Positions 58,801 to 64,000 of a DNA stretch of 64,000 nt are shown in pieces. Source of the stretch: Chloroflexota bacterium. Lineage in GTDB: Bacteria; Chloroflexota; Anaerolineae; Anaerolineales; UBA11579. The DNA is taken from assembly GCA_016191875.1 (NCBI GenBank), contig JACPVG010000029.1, positions 124,001-188,000 of the forward strand, written 5' to 3'. The translations under genes were made by a program, and so were the position numbers. Position 1 is the stretch's first letter, and each line of letters starts with the position of its first letter. Below the pieces are notes generated by a model. It was not told the DNA's origin and made no database searches. It saw nothing but the letters and a program-made list of their open reading frames with translations.

Positions 58801-59439
58801 ATGAACAGGAAACCACTGGTCGTTGTAGCGCTGATCGTCTCAGCCATGCTGTTAAGCGCATGCAGGCAGGCCGCGTCCGTGGCGCCTCCTGCAACCCAGG
58901 GTGATGCCGGAGCGCAAAGCCAGCTTGAGGCGATCCTCAACGCGGCCGGCACCCAGACGGCCCAGGCCGGCGGCCTGGGGCCCGAGCAGGGCGGCGGCGC
59001 CAACGAGACCGCTGAAGTGGGAACCGGCACGCCCGGCGCTTCCGGCGGATTGGCGACGGCCACTCCCACCCCAAAGCCAACCGAAGAGCCGCTGGAGCTG
59101 ACCGTCCCCGATAAGTACACCCTCCAGAAAGGCGAATTTCCCTATTGCATCGCCCGGCGGTTCAACATTAATGCCGCCGAACTCTTGAACGCCAACGGCC
59201 TGAGCCCTAATGGCGTGTTCCAGCCGGGGTTGACGCTGACCATCCCCAAGAACGCCGCCCAGTTCGACGGCGAGCGCAGCCTCGCGGCGCACCCCACAGA
59301 CTACACCGTGCAGTCAGGCGACACTTTCTACAGCATCGCCTGCAAGTTCGGAGACGTCTGGCCGGAAGAGATCGCCACCGCCAACAACACCAAGGTGACC
59401 GCAGAACTGAATGCCGGGGAAGTCATCAAGATACCCTAG
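58801..59439 (+). CDS. LysM-domain lipoprotein
   Basis: This 212-residue lipoprotein has Cys21 in AMLLSAC. A low-complexity Gly/Ala/Thr/Pro linker follows (about 30-100). Two LysM domains end the protein: about 105-152 (YTLQKGEFPYCIARRFNINA) and about 163-212 (YTVQSGDTFYSIACKFGDVW). LysM binds N-acetylglucosamine-containing glycans, so the protein is expected to sit on the cell wall or polysaccharide surface. ATG 58801 has GGAG nine bases upstream. The first domain contains a Cys pair pattern with the second (YCIA, IACKF) that could form disulfides. Confidence 0.88.
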   Translation: MNRKPLVVVALIVSAMLLSACRQAASVAPPATQGDAGAQSQLEAILNAAGTQTAQAGGLGPEQGGGANETAEVGTGTPGASGGLATATPTPKPTEEPLELTVPDKYTLQKGEFPYCIARRFNINAAELLNANGLSPNGVFQPGLTLTIPKNAAQFDGERSLAAHPTDYTVQSGDTFYSIACKFGDVWPEEIATANNTKVTAELNAGEVIKIP

Positions 59440-59462
59440 GGGCGCTCCCCGACGACCGTTCC

Positions 59463-59488
59463 CGGAGGCGATGGTTTCATCGCCTCCG
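59463..59488 (+). terminator. Stem-loop terminator after the LysM lipoprotein
   Basis: CGGAGGCGATG-GTTT-CATCGCCTCCG forms a perfect 11-bp stem with a tetraloop, followed by AATTTCC. The T run is short. Confidence 0.6.
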
Positions 59489-59496
59489 AATTTCCT

Positions 59497-59657
59497 AGAA
59501 GCCGTTTAAAAAGGGTTGATGCTTGCTCAAAACGGGATTTCCAGGAACGATAGACACAGCAAATCGATGCGTAGGGGCGACCCTTCGACTTCGCTCAGGG
59601 CAGGCTCTGCAGATCGCCCCTACCCGTGTTGCTTACCCTTTCAAAGACTTCTTAAAC
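59497..59657. repeat. Nested inverted-repeat element upstream of the Nudix gene
   Basis: The inner arms GTAGGGGCGA (59571-59580) and TCGCCCCTAC (59614-59623) flank the block CCCTTCGACTTCGCTCAGGG, a sequence type often seen in dispersed bacterial repeats. The outer arms (59497-59516 and 59635-59652, AGAAG...AAAGGGT) are also complementary. The nested layout suggests one small element inserted in another. The open frame through it is not coding, which moves the Nudix start to 59679. Confidence 0.65.
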
Positions 59658-59678
59658 AGGTTCTTACAAACAGACGCG

Positions 59679-60209
59679 ATGTTCAAACAATCCAGCAGCC
59701 AGATCGTACATCAAGGAAAAGTGATCAGTGTGGCTGTTGAACGGGTGACCTACCCGGATGGCCGCGAGGCCTACTTCGACATCGTTCACCATCCGGGCGC
59801 GGTAACGATGCTGCCGCTCGACGTACAGGGCCAGTTGTGGCTGGTGCGGCAATATCGGCAGGGCAGCCGGGGCATGCTGCTGGAATTGCCGGCCGGAACG
59901 CTGGAGCCAGGTGAAGAGCCGCTGACCTGCGCCGGGCGCGAATTGCGGGAAGAGATCGGCCAGGCGGCCGGCCAGATCGAATTGTTGGGTGAGTGTTTCC
60001 TGGCGCCGGGCTATTCCACGGAGCGGATGTATTTCTATCTGGCTACCGATCTAGTCGCCGCGGCGCTGGAGCGGGACGAAAACGAATTCATGGAAATCGA
60101 GCGCTACCCGCTGGCCGAAGTCTGGCGTATGGCCGCCGCCGGCGAAATTCGGGACGCGAAGACCCTGGCCGGGCTGGCTCTGCTGGCCGCGCGAAAGGAC
60201 GATCTATAA
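59679..60209 (+). CDS. Nudix hydrolase, ADP-ribose pyrophosphatase type
   Basis: This 176-residue Nudix hydrolase is close to ADP-ribose pyrophosphatases (ADP-ribose to AMP and ribose 5-phosphate). The Nudix box GTLEPGEEPLTCAGRELREE plus IG matches G-x5-E-x7-R-E-U-x-E-E-x-G-U exactly. The preceding PLDVQGQLWLVRQYRQGSRG and LELPAG segments are typical of the ADPRase branch. ATG 59679 is chosen because the upstream frame runs through the repeat element. TACAAA eight bases before the ATG may be its -10 element. Confidence 0.9.
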   Translation: MFKQSSSQIVHQGKVISVAVERVTYPDGREAYFDIVHHPGAVTMLPLDVQGQLWLVRQYRQGSRGMLLELPAGTLEPGEEPLTCAGRELREEIGQAAGQIELLGECFLAPGYSTERMYFYLATDLVAAALERDENEFMEIERYPLAEVWRMAAAGEIRDAKTLAGLALLAARKDDL

Positions 60210-60233
60210 CAGGCGTATCTCCCGAAAAGCCAC

Positions 60234-60362
60234 TTGCGTACCGCAATCCTTTGGGCTATAATCCGGTCAACATTCCCCTGCTTTGAGAAATCCACAATCC
60301 GTGACAATAGAGAATTGACGCTGTCTGACCGTTAACGCCGCATCGGGGTTCTTGTGCGGCGT
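60234..60362 (+). promoter_or_regulatory. Promoter and leader of rho
   Basis: TTGCGT (60234-60239), a 17-base spacer and TATAAT (60257-60262) form the promoter. The leader is about 135 bases long and contains a hairpin ACGCCGCA / TGCGGCGT (60335-60342 with 60355-60362) ending 40 bases before the start. Long leaders permit Rho autoregulation in other bacteria; here that is inference. Confidence 0.6.
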
Positions 60363-60402
60363 GAAGAGCGCTTATCAACCCAATCCATCTAGAGAGAGCA
60401 TC

Positions 60403-61677
60403 ATGGAAATCATAGAAATGGAAAAGAAACCCCTGGCGGAACTGCGCGGCATGGCTAAGACACTGGATATCGACCGCGCCAACCGGCTCAAGAAAGAGGA
60501 GTTGGTGGTGCGCATCCGCCAGGCCGAAGCCGAAAAGGAAGGGCTGGAAGTGCGCGGCGGCATTCTGGAGATCATGAATGAAGGCGTCGGTTTCCTGCGC
60601 ACCAATCATTATCAGGGCGGCCCGGAAGATGTCTATGTGTCCCAGACGCAGATCCGGCGCTATGGCCTGCGCCCCGGCGACCTGGCAATCGGCCACGTAC
60701 GGCCGCCGCGCGAATCGGAGCGGCACTATGGGCTGCTTAAGGTGGAGTCGATCAACGGCCTGCCCGCGGATGACGCCAAGCAGCGCCCCAAGTTTGAATC
60801 TCTGACGCCGATCTTTCCTGAAGAACGCTTCGACCTTGAAACTCACCCGCGTGCTCTTGCGAACCGGATGATAAACCTGATTGCCCCTATCGGTCGCGGC
60901 CAACGTGGGTTGATCGTCTCTCCGCCCAAATCGGGCAAGACCACCATCTTGAAGGAATTGGCGAATGCCGTCTCGACCAAGTATCAGGATGTGCATTTGG
61001 TGGTGGCGCTGATCGGCGAACGCCCGGAAGAAGTCACGGATATGGACCGCTCGGTGGATGCCGAGGTCGTGTCTTCCACCTTCGACGAACCGGTCACCTC
61101 GCATGTGCGCGTGGCCGAGATGGTGCTGGAACGTGCCAAGCGGCTCGTGGAGGTCGGGCGGGATGTCGTCATCCTGATGGATTCGATCACGCGGCTGGCG
61201 CGGGCCTATAACCTGGTGGTGCAGCCATCCGGGCGCACGCTTTCGGGCGGCATTGACCCATCGGCGCTCTATCCGCCGAAGCGTTTCTTCGGGGCGGCCC
61301 GCAACATCGAAGAGGGGGGTTCGCTTACCATCATCGCCACCTGCCTGGTGGATACCGGCTCGCGCATGGATGACGTGGTCTACGAAGAGTTCAAGGGCAC
61401 GGGCAACATGGAATTGCATCTGAGCCGCAAGCTCCAGGAACGCCGGATCTTCCCCGCCATCGACATTGAGCGCTCCTCCACCCGCCGCGAAGAATTGCTG
61501 CTTGGACCGGACATCACCCCGCGCGTCTGGCTGATGCGGCGGATGTACTCGCAGATGGTTGCCGACCCACCCCAGGGCGCCGGACTGGGACAGACCCAGG
61601 CCACAGAGGCCATTCTGAGCCAGCTGTCCAAGTCCGACAATAATATCGATTTCCTGGAAACGCTGAACGAGGCGTAA
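60403..61677 (+). CDS. rho: Transcription termination factor Rho
   Basis: This hexameric RNA-dependent ATPase terminates transcription. It has 424 residues from ATG 60403 (GAGAG upstream). The N-terminal Rho-N helix bundle includes PLAELRGMAKTLDIDRANRLK, trimmed here to its core. The cold-shock-like RNA-binding domain includes NEGVGFLRTNHYQGG. The Walker A motif is SPPKSGKTTILKELA, Walker B is VVILMDSITRLARAYN, the Q-loop region is SGGIDPSALYPPKRFFGAAR, and the R-loop follows. No insertion domain is present. The M23 peptidase gene starts five bases after the stop. Confidence 0.97.
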   Translation: MEIIEMEKKPLAELRGMAKTLDIDRANRLKKEELVVRIRQAEAEKEGLEVRGGILEIMNEGVGFLRTNHYQGGPEDVYVSQTQIRRYGLRPGDLAIGHVRPPRESERHYGLLKVESINGLPADDAKQRPKFESLTPIFPEERFDLETHPRALANRMINLIAPIGRGQRGLIVSPPKSGKTTILKELANAVSTKYQDVHLVVALIGERPEEVTDMDRSVDAEVVSSTFDEPVTSHVRVAEMVLERAKRLVEVGRDVVILMDSITRLARAYNLVVQPSGRTLSGGIDPSALYPPKRFFGAARNIEEGGSLTIIATCLVDTGSRMDDVVYEEFKGTGNMELHLSRKLQERRIFPAIDIERSSTRREELLLGPDITPRVWLMRRMYSQMVADPPQGAGLGQTQATEAILSQLSKSDNNIDFLETLNEA

Positions 61678-61682
61678 CTCCG

Positions 61683-62792
61683 GTGGGTGAGCAGGTCCCG
61701 GTCAGCGGTCAGCCGCAACCCGAGCGCCCGGCTCCAGCGCCTCCAGATGGGCGGGCCGGGCGTATCTTATGGGCTGTGGCTGCTGGCCTGGCAGCGACCG
61801 CGTTGCTGCTGGCCCAGCGCGCCAGCGGGGGCAGGGGCTCATTTCAGAACCTGCCGACCCCGATACCCGTCTCCGGCGACGGGGGAGCGCAAATCGATGT
61901 CCCGGCGCCAGCGGAAGTGCATGGTTACGCTGCCATTCAGCGTCAGGCGGCGCCAAACACCACACGGACGGGCACTGACCGCTATCAGGCGGTTGCCTAT
62001 ACGGTGGAATACGGCGATTCGTTGTTCAGCATCGCCCAGACTTTCCGCATCCAGCCCGAATCGCTTCTATGGGCCAATGAAGAAGTCCTTGGCGGCCGGC
62101 CGGATCTCCTCGAACCCGGCATGCATTTGAACGTGCCGCCAACCGACGGGGTTTACTATCGCTGGCGCGAAGGCGATACCCTGGAGGCTGTGGCCGAGAA
62201 GTTCTCAGCCGAGGCGGCGGCCATAATCGACTGGCCGGGCAATCCAATCGCCGATCTCACCAACCCCAGCATTCCACCAGGTGTCTGGGTGATGATCCCG
62301 GGCGGGATAGGTGAGTTCCAGCAATGGGTGTTCCCGGATATCGCCAGCGCGGGGCAAGGGGTTTCCAATGAACTCCTGGGAGCCGGGGCGTGCAGCGGCG
62401 ACTTCCCCGCAGGGAATGGCAGCGGCATATTTGTCTGGCCGTCGCCGATTCATAGCGTGGTTGGCAACGACTACTGGGACGGCCATCGGGCGCTGGACAT
62501 CGCATCCGGCGAGGGTATTGGCGTCTATGCCGCAGACAATGGAGTGGTGCTGTTTTCCGGCTGGGCAACGGGCGGCTATGGGTATATGGTGTACATCGAC
62601 CACGGCAACGGCTACAGCACCCTGTATGCCCACCTGAGCCAGGTTAGTGCCCAATGCGGCCAACTGGCCGCGAAGGGGCAGGTGATCGGCACCGGCGGCA
62701 GCACCGGGAATTCCAGCGGGCCGCACCTGCATTTCGAGGTCAGGTTCCAGGGTGGTTTCCTCAACCCCTGGCAGGTGCTGCCGCCGCCATGA
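61683..62792 (+). CDS. LysM and M23-domain peptidoglycan metallopeptidase
   Basis: This 369-residue membrane-anchored protein has a helix at about 27-45 and a Pro-rich linker. Two LysM-like modules (about 105-152, YTVEYGDSLFSIAQTFRIQP; about 157-207, YRWREGDTLEAVAEKFSAEA) precede an M23 peptidase domain (about 250-369). The zinc and catalytic residues are in GHRALDIASGEG (H-x3-D) and SGPHLHFEVRF (H-x-H). It probably trims cross-bridges or activates amidases in the cell wall. GTG 61683 lies right behind rho, so it may be co-transcribed with it. Confidence 0.92.
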   Translation: MGEQVPVSGQPQPERPAPAPPDGRAGRILWAVAAGLAATALLLAQRASGGRGSFQNLPTPIPVSGDGGAQIDVPAPAEVHGYAAIQRQAAPNTTRTGTDRYQAVAYTVEYGDSLFSIAQTFRIQPESLLWANEEVLGGRPDLLEPGMHLNVPPTDGVYYRWREGDTLEAVAEKFSAEAAAIIDWPGNPIADLTNPSIPPGVWVMIPGGIGEFQQWVFPDIASAGQGVSNELLGAGACSGDFPAGNGSGIFVWPSPIHSVVGNDYWDGHRALDIASGEGIGVYAADNGVVLFSGWATGGYGYMVYIDHGNGYSTLYAHLSQVSAQCGQLAAKGQVIGTGGSTGNSSGPHLHFEVRFQGGFLNPWQVLPPP

Positions 62793-62872
62793 GTGTTTCG
62801 GGCACGCCCTTTTGGTAAGAATACGTGTGCGGGCGAGCGAAGAATAGCCGTTGGCTTTCAGGCGGGTTCAAG

Positions 62873-62901
62873 TTGACAAAACATTTCCGCCCGACTATAG
62901 T
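62873..62901 (+). promoter_or_regulatory. Promoter of the C39-like peptidase gene
   Basis: TTGACA (62873-62878), a 17-base spacer and TATAGT (62896-62901) lie 35 bases before ATG 62937, which has GGAGG upstream. It is one of the best consensus promoters in the window. Confidence 0.7.
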
Positions 62902-62936
62902 TTCCAAAAGCCCTAACCACCCCGGAGGCGACCGAA

Positions 62937-63926
62937 ATGGGCGTGCTCATCCCCAGTATTCCCTATAAATCGCAGATTGACCCGGATGCCAGCGATTTCC
63001 GCAATGATTGCGGCCCTGCCTGCCTGGCGATGGTCTTGAATGCTTTCAACGTCGAGGTTTCGACCAATGCGGTGTACCGCAAAACCGGCGCCAAGGCGAA
63101 CGGATTTGTCAGCGTCAGCCAACTCATGCGCGCCGCCCAGGCCTACGGCGTGCCGTTTGACTACTTCTCGGGCTGGAACGTTGAGAAGCTGAAAGCGGCT
63201 GTCAAACAGGGGAAGGCGGTCATCCCTCTGGTTCATTATGGCAGCTGGTCCAGCACGGGCAAGACGCAGTCAAATTTCACCGGCCCGCATTTCGTAGTCG
63301 CGCTTGGCTATGATGACCAGCATCTTTATGTCCACGACCCGCTCTGGTGGGGCAGCCGTCGGAAGGAGGGCGAACGGAAACGCTGGACGTACAAAGAGTT
63401 TACGAAGGCCTGGAGCGAGTGCAGCAAGGACGGCAACCGCAACTTCTCAGGAATTGTATGCACGCGCACACTTTCCACTGACGCCTGGGGACAGGATGTC
63501 CCGGTGGGCCAGCCGACGGAGCCTCCACCGCCCCCACCGTTTCAGGTGGATCCTGTCACGCAACTGCGGCTGAAGGCGTGGGCGGCCTATCACAAGATCC
63601 CGTTGCCTGAGATCAACAATCCAGCCGTCGCCAGCGCCTATATGACGGCCATGGGAACCTGGGGGCTGCGCGTGGCCGTTCATCACGTTGAGGAAAGCGA
63701 CACGCTTGGTCTGATCGCCCTACGCTATTATGACGACCCGCTGAAGTGGGATGTGGTGATGTACTTCAATGGTCTGGCACCCGGGGATACGATCTACGAC
63801 AACGACGTCCTGATCATCCCGGAGCCGCTTGAGAAACCCAAATCCATCGCGACCGCCGACGTGCCGCAGGGCGGCACATTCACCCCCGGCACCGGGCTTA
63901 CGGAAGAGAACCCCCAGCCAGCCTGA
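62937..63926 (+). CDS. C39-like (papain-fold) peptidase with C-terminal LysM-like domain
   Basis: This 329-residue protein has the C39/papain-like core at residues 1-185: the catalytic Cys in FRNDCGPACLAMVLNAFNVE, His in GPHFVVALGYDDQ and Asp in YVHDPLWWG. A proline-rich hinge follows (PTEPPPPPPFQ, near 197). The C-terminal part (about 215-300) resembles a LysM-like unit (VHHVEESDTLGLIALRYYDD, then NDVLIIPEP). No signal peptide is visible, so either export is unconventional or the protein acts inside. No bacteriocin transporter is fused, so it is not an ABC-type leader peptidase. It may process cell-wall peptides. Confidence 0.85.
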   Translation: MGVLIPSIPYKSQIDPDASDFRNDCGPACLAMVLNAFNVEVSTNAVYRKTGAKANGFVSVSQLMRAAQAYGVPFDYFSGWNVEKLKAAVKQGKAVIPLVHYGSWSSTGKTQSNFTGPHFVVALGYDDQHLYVHDPLWWGSRRKEGERKRWTYKEFTKAWSECSKDGNRNFSGIVCTRTLSTDAWGQDVPVGQPTEPPPPPPFQVDPVTQLRLKAWAAYHKIPLPEINNPAVASAYMTAMGTWGLRVAVHHVEESDTLGLIALRYYDDPLKWDVVMYFNGLAPGDTIYDNDVLIIPEPLEKPKSIATADVPQGGTFTPGTGLTEENPQPA

Positions 63927-63976
63927 AAGCCCCGCGTTCGCCAGCCGTACTGGCCCCAAGACTGGAATCCTTTGAA

Positions 63977-64000
63977 CGAGGCCCCGCATGCGCGGCCTCG
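63977..64000 (+). terminator. Stem-loop at the right window edge
   Basis: CGAGGCC and GGCCTCG form a 7-bp stem around CCGCATGCGC, 50 bases after the C39-like gene. The expected T run would lie beyond the edge. Confidence 0.55.

Overview
The window looks like a chromosomal segment of a Chloroflexota bacterium, most likely Anaerolineae-like. This is inferred from gene content, not from a database search. The evidence is the high GC, many lipoproteins with threonine/proline-rich linkers, LysM cell-surface proteins, a CtaA-CtaB fusion, an archaeal-type HMG-CoA synthase with a DUF35 partner, and a mixture of Shine-Dalgarno and apparently leaderless starts. About 67 protein genes, one tRNA gene and several repeats and terminators can be supported. 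No phage, plasmid, CRISPR array or rRNA was seen.

Left part (1-22.3 kb). An ABC-exporter permease is cut by the left edge. Next comes a three-gene block: an isoprenylcysteine-methyltransferase-like protein, a GT28/GT1 glycosyltransferase and a DtxR/MntR regulator. Two matching operator-like palindromes sit on consensus promoters in this block, and two copies of a hairpin repeat flank it. Then come an M15-like lipoprotein, a DMT transporter, a beta-propeller lipoprotein, a two-component system, an MpaB/DUF2236 protein, a nicotinamidase-NAPRT salvage pair, a phosphoesterase followed by a ParB-like/universal-stress fusion, a GT4 glycosyltransferase, tRNA-Thr, a miniature inverted-repeat element beside a gene fragment, uridine kinase, a cyclophilin, a VTT protein and a beta-lactamase-like surface protein.

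Middle part (22.3-47.2 kb). A plus-strand run encodes proline dehydrogenase, small surface and enzyme proteins, a divergent UbiA-like protein, MoeA, a MoeA fused to a solute-binding-like domain, a receiver protein and a peroxiredoxin. It is followed by a compact aerobic-respiration operon: caa3-type oxidase subunits II, I, IV and III, Sco, a cupredoxin-like protein, Surf1 and a heme A synthase-heme O synthase fusion. Then come an L,D-transpeptidase, a DUF4013 protein, a MOSC protein, a universal stress protein, a SIMPL lipoprotein, a PAP-phosphatase-like enzyme divergent from a sulfotransferase, and oligoendopeptidase F.

Right part (47.2-64 kb). An SDR gene precedes a tyrosine/homogentisate catabolic operon (HPPD, FAA hydrolase, homogentisate dioxygenase, flavin reductase) and a TrmH methyltransferase. 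Divergent from these is an upper mevalonate cluster (HMG-CoA reductase, HMG-CoA synthase, thiolase-like protein, DUF35) in which the thiolase-like protein lacks its catalytic residues. The second copy of the miniature element, lipoproteins, a Nudix hydrolase, rho, an M23/LysM peptidase and a C39-like peptidase complete the window.

The strongest unexplained signals are the catalytically stripped thiolase, the DtxR operator pair controlling a methyltransferase, the 136-138 bp inverted-repeat element, and six start codons placed exactly six bases after a -10 hexamer.
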